From the NCBI RefSeq assembly GCF_003996985.1, contig NZ_RJJX01000001.1:310001-374000 (forward strand): a DNA stretch of 64,000 nt, given 5' to 3'. The notes below the pieces were generated by a model. It did no database searches. It had not been told where the DNA came from and was given only the letters and a program-made list of their open reading frames with translations. Position numbers and translations under genes: made by a program. Source of the stretch: Ancylomarina longa (GTDB taxonomy: Bacteria; Bacteroidota; Bacteroidia; Bacteroidales; Marinifilaceae). This document shows positions 17,840 through 26,518 of the stretch, piece after piece; within the stretch, counting starts at the first letter, position 1; each line of letters begins with the position of its first letter.

Positions 17840-18712
17840 ATGGAAAAAATAAAATCATCAGAATTAATTATTAATCCAGACGGCAGTGTTTTTCACTTAC
17901 ATCTGAAACCAGAACATCTCGCTGATACAGTAATATTAGTTGGTGATCCGGGAAGAGTTGAATTAGTAGCTAGCTATTTCGACGAGATTGAATGTACTAT
18001 TTCCAATAGAGAGTTTGTAACTACAACAGGTGTTTATAATGGAAAGCGTATTTCTGTTCTTTCTACTGGAATTGGTACCGACAATATTGACATTGTTGTA
18101 AATGAATTAGATGCTTTAGTGAATATCGATCTGGAAAATCGTACTCCTAAAAAAGAGCATACTAGTTTGAATTTGGTTCGAATTGGAACTTCCGGAGCCT
18201 TACAAGGAAATATTCCTGTAGATTCCTTCTTATTATCCCGTCGTTCGATTGGATTTGATGGAATGCTGAACTTTTATGCAAATAGAGATCAAGTTTCCGA
18301 TTTGGATTTCGAAGCAGCTTTTAAAAAATCTGTTCAATGGAATGAAAAGCTGGCATCACCATATGTTGTACCTGCATCTTCCATGTTAATCGAAAAATTA
18401 GATGGACCTGATATGATTCAGGGAGTAACTATTTCCGCAAATGGATTTTACGGTCCACAAGGAAGAGTATTGCGCTTACAGACTCTGGATCCAAAACTCA
18501 ACGACAAGATAGAAGCATTTGATTATCAGGGCGAAAAGATCACCAATTATGAGATGGAAAGTTCTGCAATCTTTGGTCTTTCTGCCATGTTAGGTCATGA
18601 TGCAGCTGCCGTATGCGCAATTATTGCCAATAGAATTACAAAAGATGCAAGTAAAGATTATAAACCTACCATAAGAAGATTAATTCAGACTGTACTTGAC
18701 CGTTTAAGTTAA
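17840..18712 (+). CDS. Nucleoside phosphorylase (uridine phosphorylase-like)
   Basis: 290 residues of the PNP_UDP_1 family. The N-terminal phosphate motif GDPGRVE is at about residue 38, followed by NREFVTTTGVYNGKRISVLS, the STGIGTDNIDIV block and RIGTSGALQ near 115. YEMESSAIFGL, binding the nucleoside ribose, lies near 240. Such enzymes split nucleosides with phosphate into base and ribose 1-phosphate for salvage. The length is above the 250 of E. coli Udp, as is common for the Bacteroidota form. The frame also opens at a TTG at 17834; ATG 17840 is preferred. Confidence 0.88.
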   Translation: MEKIKSSELIINPDGSVFHLHLKPEHLADTVILVGDPGRVELVASYFDEIECTISNREFVTTTGVYNGKRISVLSTGIGTDNIDIVVNELDALVNIDLENRTPKKEHTSLNLVRIGTSGALQGNIPVDSFLLSRRSIGFDGMLNFYANRDQVSDLDFEAAFKKSVQWNEKLASPYVVPASSMLIEKLDGPDMIQGVTISANGFYGPQGRVLRLQTLDPKLNDKIEAFDYQGEKITNYEMESSAIFGLSAMLGHDAAAVCAIIANRITKDASKDYKPTIRRLIQTVLDRLS

Positions 18713-18741
18713 TTAGCTTTAAGGCTTATTATCAAAGTTTT

Positions 18742-18775
18742 AACCCGCAAGATTGCTTTTCCTTGCGGGTTTTAC
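18742..18775 (+). terminator. Terminator of the nucleoside phosphorylase gene
   Basis: AACCCGCAAG (18742-18751) pairs perfectly with 18762-18771; TTT follows. It excludes the earlier of the possible starts of the next gene. Confidence 0.8.
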
Positions 18776-18804
18776 TATATTTAGAAAGGTCAAAACGTAA
18801 AGTT

Positions 18805-19659
18805 ATGAATAAGAACAAACTAAATGCGCTTCTATCTCTTGTTGATGATCCTAATCTGGAAATATTACAAGAAGTTGAAAAAGAGCTAATTGAGTTTCCC
18901 ATCTCAATTATACCACAACTTGAAGATGCGTGGTTGGAATCTAAAAATTCTTTATTTCAAGAAAGAATTGAACTAATAATTAACAAAATTCAATTTACAC
19001 ACGTTAAAAAAGAGATTATTGCCTGGGGAAAAACGAATGCCCCAAAGTTAATTGATGGTGCTATTCTAGTGAATAAAAGCTATAATCCAAACTTGCTTAT
19101 CGATCCTATTTTAAAGGTAATCCAGAAAATAAAGCAAGATGTTAGGTTGGAAATAAACGATCAGTTAACTGCATTAGAAAAAGTAAAAGTCTTAAATCAT
19201 TTCTTTTACAACATTCATAACTACCAACCTTTATCCCCTACAAAACCAACAAATTGGGATGGCGATATTAGCACTGTATTAGCTCAAAAACAAGGGAACT
19301 ATATTATTTTAGCAATTATATATGCGGGAATCGCACAAGAATTGGATATTCCAATTTATGGTATTCATTTACCAGATAGTGTTCTACTTTGCTATATTGA
19401 TAAAAAAAATAATGAGGACAACAATTCTCCAGATATTCTTTTTTATATCAACCCAATTGACAAAGGAAATATTTTTGGCCGTAAAGAACTAGAATCGATA
19501 ATGCTTAATAAAAATATAGAAAATCGTCCCAGATACTTTGAGCCAACTTCCAATCCAAGTCTTATTAAAAGATTAGTTAAGCATGAAATTAGTGTCTACA
19601 AAAAGCTTAAACTCAACAGTTATCTTCCTAATTTTAAAGAATTATACAAATCGATCTAA
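18805..19659 (+). CDS. SirB1-type transglutaminase-like protein
   Basis: 284 residues from ATG 18805 (MNKNKLNALLSLVDDP); a longer frame to 18763 would begin in the upstream terminator. The centre has the Transglut_core2/SirB1 pattern: LTALEKVKVLNHFFYNIHNY, then ISTVLAQKQGNYIILAIIYAGIAQELDIPI and YGIHLPDSVLLCYID. In related proteins this domain lacks proven protease or transglutaminase activity. No signal peptide. An N-terminal helical part (1-90) precedes it. It converges on rny with a shared terminator. The function is unknown. Confidence 0.78.
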   Translation: MNKNKLNALLSLVDDPNLEILQEVEKELIEFPISIIPQLEDAWLESKNSLFQERIELIINKIQFTHVKKEIIAWGKTNAPKLIDGAILVNKSYNPNLLIDPILKVIQKIKQDVRLEINDQLTALEKVKVLNHFFYNIHNYQPLSPTKPTNWDGDISTVLAQKQGNYIILAIIYAGIAQELDIPIYGIHLPDSVLLCYIDKKNNEDNNSPDILFYINPIDKGNIFGRKELESIMLNKNIENRPRYFEPTSNPSLIKRLVKHEISVYKKLKLNSYLPNFKELYKSI

Positions 19660-19662
19660 AGT

Positions 19663-19698
19663 AAAAGCCCAACTCTAACAAGAATTGGGCTTCTTTTA
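19663..19698. terminator. Bidirectional terminator between the SirB1-type gene and rny
   Basis: AAGCCCAA (19665-19672) and TTGGGCTT (19685-19692) with T tracts on both strands. Confidence 0.8.
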
Positions 19699-19714
19699 TT
19701 AATTCGATTAAAAT

Positions 19715-21247
19715 TTATTTTGCGTAATTAATAGCACGAGTTTCGCGAATCACTGTAATTTTAACTTGACCAGGATAAGTCATTTCATCCTGAATTTTCT
19801 GTGCTATTTCCAATGAAATTGTTTCAGCTTCTTTATCAGATACTTTATCACTACCTACAATTACCCTAAGTTCTCTACCAGCTTGTATGGCATAAGTTTT
19901 AAGAACTCCAGGATGTGACAAGGCTAAATTTTCAAGATCTTTTAAGCGCTTAATATAAGATTCAACGATTTCACGTCGTGCTCCAGGCCGTGCTCCAGAA
20001 ATCGCATCACAAGCCTGAATAATTGGAGAAATCATGGATGTCATCTCAATTTCGTCATGATGAGCTCCAATTGCATTACAAATATCCGGTTTTTCCTTAA
20101 ACTTCTCTGCTAGCTTCATTCCTAATATTGCATGTGGCAATTCTGGCTCATCATCAGGTACTTTACCTATATCATGCAACAATCCAGCTCTTTTGGCTCT
20201 TTTCGCATTCAATCCGAGTTCCGTAGCCATTATAGCACATAAATTGGCAGTCTCCCGAGAATGTTGTAATAAATTCTGTCCATAAGAAGAACGATACTTC
20301 ATTTTACCAATTAAACGAATTAGCTCTGGATGCAAACCATGAATCCCCAAGTCTATAGTAGTACGTTTACCAGTTTCAATAATCTCTTCTTCAATTTGTT
20401 TGCGAACTTTATTTACAACCTCTTCAATACGAGCAGGGTGAATTCTACCATCTGTTACTAATTGATGAAGTGCTAATCGAGCGATCTCTCTGCGTACCGG
20501 ATCAAACCCCGAAAGAACGATAGCTTCTGGCGTATCGTCTACAATAATTTCAATTCCTGTTGCGGCTTCCAGAGCCCGAATATTTCTACCTTCCCTACCA
20601 ATAATTCTTCCTTTAATTTCATCCGACTCGATATGGAAAATGGTTACCGAATTTTCAATTGCCGTTTCGGTAGCTACTCGCTGGATAGTTTTTACTACCA
20701 CTTTTTTAGCTTCCATATTGGCACTCATCTTAGCCTCTTCCATTATTTCATTCACATAAGACATGGCTTCAGTTTTTGCCTCTTCTTTCAATGAATCTAT
20801 TAATTGACTTTTTGCATCTTCAGCAGATAAGCCAGAAATTTTCTCCAATTGTTCAATCTGTTGCTTCTTAGATTTCTCCAATTCCAATGATTTCTTATCC
20901 ACTAAATCAATTTGAATGCTCAAATTTTCACGAATTGCATCTACTTCCTTTTTCTTACGCTGGAAATCGTCAATACGCTGTGCTAAGGTATTCTCCTTTT
21001 GTTTAAATTTATTCTCAGAAGCTAATAATTTATTATTTCTGGAATTGATTTGTTTTTCATGTTCCGTCTTTAATTGTAAAAATTTCTCCTTTGCCTGAAG
21101 AATTTTATCTTTTCTAATCACCTCAGCTTCAATTTGAGCTTCCTTTATCATTGCCTCCCTCTTTGTTTTAAGAGCTTTTTGGATAACAAAGTACGATATA
21201 ATACCGCCGCCAATAAAAGCAATGGATCCTATTATTATTTCAATCAT
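19715..21247 (-). CDS. rny: Ribonuclease Y
   Basis: Membrane-anchored endoribonuclease that starts mRNA decay. The 510 residues show an N-terminal helix (about 4-20, [18 protein letters not shown]), a long coiled-coil (25-195), a KH domain ([18 protein letters not shown], about 208-225) and an HD domain ([29 protein letters not shown] near 355; IGAHHDE). All catalytic HD residues appear present. It is the last gene of a minus-strand operon behind the coiled-coil gene, zapA and the structured RNA at 21280-21405. Confidence 0.96.
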   Translation of the reverse strand: MIEIIIGSIAFIGGGIISYFVIQKALKTKREAMIKEAQIEAEVIRKDKILQAKEKFLQLKTEHEKQINSRNNKLLASENKFKQKENTLAQRIDDFQRKKKEVDAIRENLSIQIDLVDKKSLELEKSKKQQIEQLEKISGLSAEDAKSQLIDSLKEEAKTEAMSYVNEIMEEAKMSANMEAKKVVVKTIQRVATETAIENSVTIFHIESDEIKGRIIGREGRNIRALEAATGIEIIVDDTPEAIVLSGFDPVRREIARLALHQLVTDGRIHPARIEEVVNKVRKQIEEEIIETGKRTTIDLGIHGLHPELIRLIGKMKYRSSYGQNLLQHSRETANLCAIMATELGLNAKRAKRAGLLHDIGKVPDDEPELPHAILGMKLAEKFKEKPDICNAIGAHHDEIEMTSMISPIIQACDAISGARPGARREIVESYIKRLKDLENLALSHPGVLKTYAIQAGRELRVIVGSDKVSDKEAETISLEIAQKIQDEMTYPGQVKITVIRETRAINYAK

Positions 21248-21279
21248 ATTTTAGAATATTAAGTCAATACTAGTTATAT

Positions 21280-21405
21280 ATAAGATAACCCGCATCACCA
21301 CTCTTCCTCATAAAAATTATCACAGGTTTATTAATTGATATTGAAACAATTCAATTAAAACCTTTGTAATAATTACAAGTTCAAGAAATAATGCGGGTTA
21401 CTTTT
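21280..21405 (-). ncRNA. ssrS: Structured RNA between zapA and rny, candidate 6S RNA
   Basis: The 176-base gap between zapA and rny contains a 10-base closing stem (TAACCCGCAT at 21286-21295 with its complement at 21391-21400). The two sides then open into a large bubble, and an apical stem-loop follows: on the minus strand AGGTTT...AAACCT, then AATTGA/TCAATT and ATTG/CAAT around a TTT loop. Closing stem, central bubble and long apical hairpin are the hallmarks of 6S RNA, which traps the housekeeping RNA polymerase. A position next to zapA is usual for 6S in many bacteria. I could not run a covariance model; the type is inferred from structure and location. Confidence 0.6.
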
Positions 21406-21423
21406 TAAAAATTTAAATAAAGA

Positions 21424-21717
21424 TTAGTTCTCCTTCTCAAGAAATTCATTCAGCTCCTTCTCTATCGTTGCCAGTTCCTCAATAATAGGTGAAACATCAG
21501 CTTTGCTCTCCGATTCAATAACTTTAATGACAAATTGTAAAGAAGCCATTGCTAAAAAATCCTGAGTGTCTTTATCTTTATATCTTTGTTTGTATTGCAA
21601 TACTTTCTCGTTAATCATCTTGGCAGCCTTACGAATTACCTCCTCTTGATCACGATCAATATTTAGCGGATAATAACGATCTGCAACATTAACTTTTATT
21701 GAAAGTTTATTATCCAT
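21424..21717 (-). CDS. zapA: Cell division protein ZapA
   Basis: 97 residues; ZapA bundles FtsZ filaments at the division site. The N-terminal strand-rich part (LSIKVNVADRYYPLNIDRDQEE) and the following helix (EVIRKAAKMINEKVLQYKQRY...DFLAMASLQFVIKVIE) are the family signature, and a C-terminal coiled coil follows. A TTG two codons upstream is open, but ATG 21717 is preferred. The upstream coiled-coil gene ends nine bases before it, so the two are surely co-transcribed. Confidence 0.92.
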   Translation of the reverse strand: MDNKLSIKVNVADRYYPLNIDRDQEEVIRKAAKMINEKVLQYKQRYKDKDTQDFLAMASLQFVIKVIESESKADVSPIIEELATIEKELNEFLEKEN

Positions 21718-21726
21718 AAACAAATA

Positions 21727-22020
21727 TTATCTGTTTAAAAGTGCAATACATTTATCAATCTCCCGCACAATTCGGTTAATCTTGAGCTTTGCCTGGTGCG
21801 AATCATCACTGTTCGCAGCTAATGTTTTGGCAAGCTTTAACGTATTGTATTGATGATTCAGCTCCTCATTTATCCTATTCAAAGATTCAATCTGTTCCAT
21901 GAGCTCAATTTTTTCATGAATTAAAGATTCCTTCTCCTCCTTAGATTTTTGATATAACGAAATAAGTTCGGTTATCCTATTTTTTAAACTGATTATTATT
22001 TCGCTTGATTCCTGAACCAT
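21727..22020 (-). CDS. Coiled-coil protein upstream of zapA
   Basis: 97 residues, almost wholly a heptad-patterned coiled coil (LKNRITELISLYQKSKEEKE ... ELMEQIESLNRINEELNHQY), then a basic helix KLKINRIVREIDKCIALLNR. There is no signal or membrane segment. Linkage to zapA suggests a ZapB-like division accessory role, an inference from position and shape only; sequence similarity to E. coli ZapB is not claimed. The frame also opens at GTG 22023; ATG 22020 is preferred. The promoter at 22039-22069 drives this gene, zapA, the RNA and possibly rny. Confidence 0.75.
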   Translation of the reverse strand: MVQESSEIIISLKNRITELISLYQKSKEEKESLIHEKIELMEQIESLNRINEELNHQYNTLKLAKTLAANSDDSHQAKLKINRIVREIDKCIALLNR

Positions 22021-22038
22021 CACTAAAAATTTCTTTTA

Positions 22039-22069
22039 CAAAATTAACATTGCTGAGAAGATAATCAAA
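22039..22069 (-). promoter_or_regulatory. Promoter of the coiled-coil/zapA/rny operon
   Basis: On the minus strand: -33 TTTG (22069-22066), 19-base spacer, -7 TAATTTTG (22046-22039). Both match consensus with correct spacing. The start codon is 19 bases downstream. Confidence 0.68.
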
Positions 22070-22160
22070 TATATTAGTTTGTATTTTGCAGACTTTCTCC
22101 GAAAAAAATTATTTTTTTTGTAATTTAAACTCCTAATCTAATAAATAACAGGCACAAAGC

Positions 22161-23888
22161 ATGAAGTATTCTAATTCAAACATAATAATTCTCTCTTTAA
22201 TTCTATTTATTTTAAATCCATTTGTTCTATTTGCCGAAAAAAAGGAAATTCCCATTAATTATTTTCGAGCTCCAGTTGACTTCACAATGACTCTCGCTGG
22301 TAATTTTGGAGAACTTCGAAATAATCACTTTCATTCTGGTATTGATATTAGAACATTTACTACTGGGAAAAAAGTTTACGCAGCAGCAGATGGTTATGTT
22401 AGTAGAATAAAAGTTTCTGCAACTGGTTATGGGAAGGCTCTTTATATTGATCACCCTAATGGCTATACAACCGTTTATGCTCATCTAAGTAGATTTAACC
22501 CTGAAATTGAAGCCTTTATAAAAACATATCAATCTCACAAAAAATCTTTTGCAGTAGATCTTAATTTAGCCAAAAATCAATTCGTAGTAGAAAAAGGAAA
22601 TATTATTGCCTATTCAGGAAATTCTGGTACCTCTGGTGGTCCACATCTCCACTTCGAAATTAGAGAAACAAAATCCGAACATCCTTTAAATCCATTGCTT
22701 TTTGGATTCAAAATAAAAGATACTACTCCACCCAAAATATTCAATTTATATATTTACCCTAAAGATTCGTTAAGTAGTGTAAACGGGAATAATTCCCGAC
22801 TTAAATTCCCTGTCACTTTTTACAATAATGCATTTCATCTAAAAGGAGATCCAGCCATTAAATTATCAGGGAAAATAGGTTTTGCCATTCAGTGCTATGA
22901 TTATTTGGATAATACATGGGGGAAGTGTGGCATCTATAAACTGCAATTAAAAATTAACGATTCTTTAATCACTAAATATCAATTTGATGAATTCTCCTTT
23001 GATGAAACCAGATATATCAACAGCTTAATAGATTATGGTTTGAATATTTCTGAGAATAGGAGAATCTATAAAACTTTTAGAGAACCAAATAATAAATTAG
23101 ACATCTATCAGACAGTTAAAAACAATGGTATTTTTCAATTTAAAAAAGAGGTAAAATATAAAATAACATTAATTGCCTCTGACAATAAAAACAATCAATC
23201 CAAACTTAGTTTTCATGCAGAAGGATTTTCGATACATAAAGCTTTCCCCAAAGCAGAGTTCACAAAGATAATGAACTACGAAAATCCCAATTCATTTTCA
23301 AATTCACAGATCAAGGCCAGCTTTCCAATAAATAGCTTCTATTCTAATATTAATTTTGATTATTCTACAAGAAAAGATATAAGTTTTTTATCTCCTATTC
23401 ATTCTATTCATAATGAACTCACTGCAGTTCATCGCTACTATACACTATCCATAAAAACCCCATTCAGCAGAAAATCACTATTTAATAAACTACTGATCGT
23501 CAGAATTAATAAAAAAGATGAATTAGTTAATGAAGGAGGTGTTTATATTGATGGTTGGGTTAAAACAAAAACCAGATACTTTGGTGATTTTGCAGTTACA
23601 ATAGATACGATTGCTCCATCTATAAAATTATCGAATGGGTTGAAGAAAAAGAATTACTCAAAAAATAAGCATATAGATTTCATTATAAAAGATGAGCTTG
23701 CCGGAATAAAGTCCTATAATGGTTTTATAGATGGGAAATGGGTTTTATTTGAGTATGATAAAAAAAATAATCGTTTGCAGTATTATTTTGACATTAGAAG
23801 ATTAAAGAGAGGCAATCATCAAATTAAACTTACAATTATCGATTTTGTGGGTAATAAAAGTGACTTTACAAGTAATTTTTATTGGTAA
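22161..23888 (+). CDS. Secreted M23 (LytM) metallopeptidase
   Basis: 575 residues. A signal peptide (1-25, ending LFAEKKE) precedes an M23 domain at about 40-180: NHFHSGIDIR with zinc ligands His59 and Asp63 (approximate), and HLHFEIR near 162 with the remaining His residues. The following about 390 residues are strand-rich and of unknown fold, with several aromatic motifs, probably for substrate or partner binding. Active M23 enzymes cut peptidoglycan cross-bridges; catalytic residues look intact. It is divergent from the zapA operon and has no close downstream partner. Confidence 0.88.
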   Translation: MKYSNSNIIILSLILFILNPFVLFAEKKEIPINYFRAPVDFTMTLAGNFGELRNNHFHSGIDIRTFTTGKKVYAAADGYVSRIKVSATGYGKALYIDHPNGYTTVYAHLSRFNPEIEAFIKTYQSHKKSFAVDLNLAKNQFVVEKGNIIAYSGNSGTSGGPHLHFEIRETKSEHPLNPLLFGFKIKDTTPPKIFNLYIYPKDSLSSVNGNNSRLKFPVTFYNNAFHLKGDPAIKLSGKIGFAIQCYDYLDNTWGKCGIYKLQLKINDSLITKYQFDEFSFDETRYINSLIDYGLNISENRRIYKTFREPNNKLDIYQTVKNNGIFQFKKEVKYKITLIASDNKNNQSKLSFHAEGFSIHKAFPKAEFTKIMNYENPNSFSNSQIKASFPINSFYSNINFDYSTRKDISFLSPIHSIHNELTAVHRYYTLSIKTPFSRKSLFNKLLIVRINKKDELVNEGGVYIDGWVKTKTRYFGDFAVTIDTIAPSIKLSNGLKKKNYSKNKHIDFIIKDELAGIKSYNGFIDGKWVLFEYDKKNNRLQYYFDIRRLKRGNHQIKLTIIDFVGNKSDFTSNFYW

Positions 23889-23986
23889 TCAAAAGCATCT
23901 ATACATACTACTACATTTCCTTATTTTATATAGTAACACTTCTATAAATAAGGACATTTATCATCTTTAGCTATGGTATTTTTTCC

Positions 23987-23994
23987 TATTTTTG
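23987..23994 (+). promoter_or_regulatory. Probable -7 box for the C69 peptidase gene
   Basis: TATTTTTG, exact TAnnTTTG match, with TTTA (23965-23968) 18 bases upstream. The predicted leader is about 150 bases and includes an imperfect inverted repeat at 24100-24127. Confidence 0.4.
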
Positions 23995-24148
23995 CCCGTA
24001 ATGATTACAAAACCTGCTTGAATTAGCTGGTTCGTATATATATTAAACAAGAAACACGCCATCAAATATAACTCAAGTTTAGTAATATTCATATGGCAAT
24101 TCCAACCGACCTTAATCGGGATGGTATTAACATTTAAATTGTAATAAC

Positions 24149-25864
24149 ATGAAAAAAAATTATTTCGCTGCTGCTGTTCTTATGGTAGTATCGGTATTTT
24201 CAGCTCTGAATTCGGATGCGTGTACAAATTATTTAATTACTCGTGGTGCTTCAACTGATGGTTCGAATATGATTAGCTATGCTGCAGATTCGCATGTGTT
24301 ATATGGAGAGCTTTATTTTCGTCCAGCAGCTGATTGGGCTGAAGGTACCATGGTTGACGTCTATGAATGGGATACCGGTAAATATTTAGGTAAAATCCAT
24401 CAGGTTGCTCATACTTACTCTGTTATCGGAAATATGAATGAGAATCAAGTGGCCATAGGAGAAACCACCTATGGAGGAAGACATGAGTTAGGATCCCAAG
24501 AAGGTGCCATTATTGATTATGGTAGCTTGATTTATTTAGCGCTCGAACGTTCTAAGTCTGCTCGTGAAGCTATTAAGGTAATGACAGATCTTGTTGAAAC
24601 CTACGGATATTATAGTTCTGGTGAATCATTTTCAATCTCAGATGCTAATGAAGTTTGGATTTTAGAAATGATCGGTAAAGGTAATGGTGAAAAAGGTGCA
24701 GTTTGGGTTGCAAGAATGATACCTGATGGTTATGTAAGCGGACATGCGAACCAAGCAAGAATTACCAACTTCCCTTTAGAAGGTAAAAATTCTATCTCTT
24801 CTGATAAAATGGATAAAATCTTCAATCCTGAAGTGACGAATGTGTATGCTAAAGATGTTATTTCATTCGCAAAAGAAAAAGGATATTACCCAAAAGAAGG
24901 TAAAAATAAAGATTTTAGTTTTTCTGATTCCTACGCTCCTGTTGATTTTGGTGGTGCCAGATTTTGTGAAATCAGAGTATGGTCCTTTTTCAATAGTGTA
25001 AAAGAGGGAATGGATAAATATTTTGACTATTGCAAAGGTAATATTGAGCACGACAGTAAAGGTTATGCTACTAATAGGATGCCTTTATGGGTTAAACCAG
25101 ACAAGAAAATCAATGTCTTGGATGTGATGGACTTTATGAGAAATCACCTTGAAGGAACGGAACTTGATATGTCTAAAGATATGGGAGCAGGACCTTATGG
25201 TAATCCATATAGATGGAGACCTTTAACATGGAAGGTTGATGGAGTAGCATATTGTAATGAACGAGCAACAGCTACACAACAAACAGGATTTTCTTTTGTT
25301 GCCCAAAGTCGGAATTGGTTACCAAATGCAGTTGGCGGAATCAATTGGTTTGGAGTAGATGATGCTGCTTCATCGGTTTATTTTCCGATGTACTGCGGAA
25401 GCAATCGCGTACCAGAATCATTTGCAGTAGGAAATGGAAAAATAATGGATTTCACTAACAAATCGGCATTCTGGATATTCAATCAAGTAAGTAATTTTGC
25501 TTACACAAGATATAATCTTATACATCCGGTAATAGCTAAAAAACAAAAAGCACTGGAGAAAAAATATTATTCTTTCACTAAAATAATTGATCTTGCTGCT
25601 GAAGGTATGTTTAAGGAAAATCCTGATGCTGCAGTTGAATTTTTAACTGATTTTTCTTGCAATCAAGGAAATAATCTAGTTCGCGAATGGAGAGGATTTT
25701 ACGGAGATTTGTTCGCTGAATTTATGGATGGAAATGTTAAGGCAAAGGATGGTAACAAACAAAATCCTAAATTGGATCAACCTGGTTATAGCAAAGAATT
25801 TTACAAAACCATCGTGAAAACAACTGGTGATAAATTAAAGGTAAAAGGTGAAATGAGTCATTAA
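24149..25864 (+). CDS. Secreted C69-family dipeptidase
   Basis: 571 residues of the PepD/C69 family. A signal-like segment (1-24) ends exactly before Cys25 of CTNYLITRGAS, the N-terminal nucleophile of this autoprocessed family. Other family blocks are SYAADSHVLYGEL, NENQVAIGETTYGGR, SEAR-type KSAREAIKVMTDLVETYGY and ESFSISDANEVWILEMIGKG. Expected role: hydrolysis of dipeptides in the periplasm or outside the cell. The gene has its own -7 box and a strong terminator, so it is monocistronic. Confidence 0.9.
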   Translation: MKKNYFAAAVLMVVSVFSALNSDACTNYLITRGASTDGSNMISYAADSHVLYGELYFRPAADWAEGTMVDVYEWDTGKYLGKIHQVAHTYSVIGNMNENQVAIGETTYGGRHELGSQEGAIIDYGSLIYLALERSKSAREAIKVMTDLVETYGYYSSGESFSISDANEVWILEMIGKGNGEKGAVWVARMIPDGYVSGHANQARITNFPLEGKNSISSDKMDKIFNPEVTNVYAKDVISFAKEKGYYPKEGKNKDFSFSDSYAPVDFGGARFCEIRVWSFFNSVKEGMDKYFDYCKGNIEHDSKGYATNRMPLWVKPDKKINVLDVMDFMRNHLEGTELDMSKDMGAGPYGNPYRWRPLTWKVDGVAYCNERATATQQTGFSFVAQSRNWLPNAVGGINWFGVDDAASSVYFPMYCGSNRVPESFAVGNGKIMDFTNKSAFWIFNQVSNFAYTRYNLIHPVIAKKQKALEKKYYSFTKIIDLAAEGMFKENPDAAVEFLTDFSCNQGNNLVREWRGFYGDLFAEFMDGNVKAKDGNKQNPKLDQPGYSKEFYKTIVKTTGDKLKVKGEMSH

Positions 25865-25893
25865 GAAAATGAAATAAATAACCAATAAAATAT

Positions 25894-25922
25894 TAGGGAG
25901 CTTTGGAGCTCCCTTTTTTTTC
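25894..25922 (+). terminator. Terminator of the C69 peptidase gene
   Basis: GGGAGCT (25896-25902), loop TTGG, AGCTCCC (25907-25913), then a long T run. Confidence 0.9.
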
Positions 25923-25997
25923 AATTATTTCTCTCTTCTTTAAATTCTTTTATTTCAAAAAATCAAATAAAAAAGTTCACTACTTAGATTTTTTTGC

Positions 25998-26005
25998 TAA
26001 TTTTG
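25998..26005 (+). promoter_or_regulatory. Probable -7 box for rplS
   Basis: TAATTTTG, exact TAnnTTTG match, about 80 bases before the ATG. No -33 TTTG at normal distance. Confidence 0.45.
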
Positions 26006-26086
26006 CGGCGAATTCGTGCGTAATCTCTGACATGGAAATAGCTAAATATGTTTACATTGCGCTCGTAAACCTTAATAAATAATACA

Positions 26087-26434
26087 ATGAATTTAATTAA
26101 AATTGCGGAAGAAGCTTTTGCTACCGGAGTAGATGTTCCTGAATTTAATTCAGGTGATACAGTTAGTGTTTCCTATAAGATTAAAGAGGGAAATAAAGAA
26201 AGAATTCAGATTTTTAGAGGTGTTGTGATTCAGATTAAAGGTTCTGGATTAACTAAAACTTTCACAATTAGAAAAATGTCTGGTAATGTTGGTGTGGAAA
26301 GAATTATCCCATTATTTTCTCCATTCATTGAAAAAATTGAAGTAAACAAAAGAGGCCGTGTTAGAAGAGCAAGAATATTCTATCTTAGAGGTCTTACTGG
26401 TAAAAAAGCTAGAATTAAAGAAAGAAGATTCTAA
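26087..26434 (+). CDS. rplS: 50S ribosomal protein L19
   Basis: 115 residues. L19 sits at the 30S-50S interface. Family signatures: [56 protein letters not shown], and the basic C-terminus [20 protein letters not shown]. It is not next to trmD or rpsP here, unlike the enterobacterial order. Monocistronic with its own terminator. Confidence 0.97.
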   Translation: MNLIKIAEEAFATGVDVPEFNSGDTVSVSYKIKEGNKERIQIFRGVVIQIKGSGLTKTFTIRKMSGNVGVERIIPLFSPFIEKIEVNKRGRVRRARIFYLRGLTGKKARIKERRF

Positions 26435-26446
26435 GCCATTATCGAT

Positions 26447-26481
26447 TAAAAAAGGGTGTCTCAAAAGGACACCTTTTTTTA
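26447..26481. terminator. Terminator between rplS and the convergent lipoprotein gene
   Basis: GGTGTC (26455-26460) and GACACC (26468-26473) flanked by A and T runs, usable on both strands. Confidence 0.82.
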
Positions 26482-26518
26482 TGCTTTTAAGTATCAAGAA
26501 TAAAAATTCACGATATAA

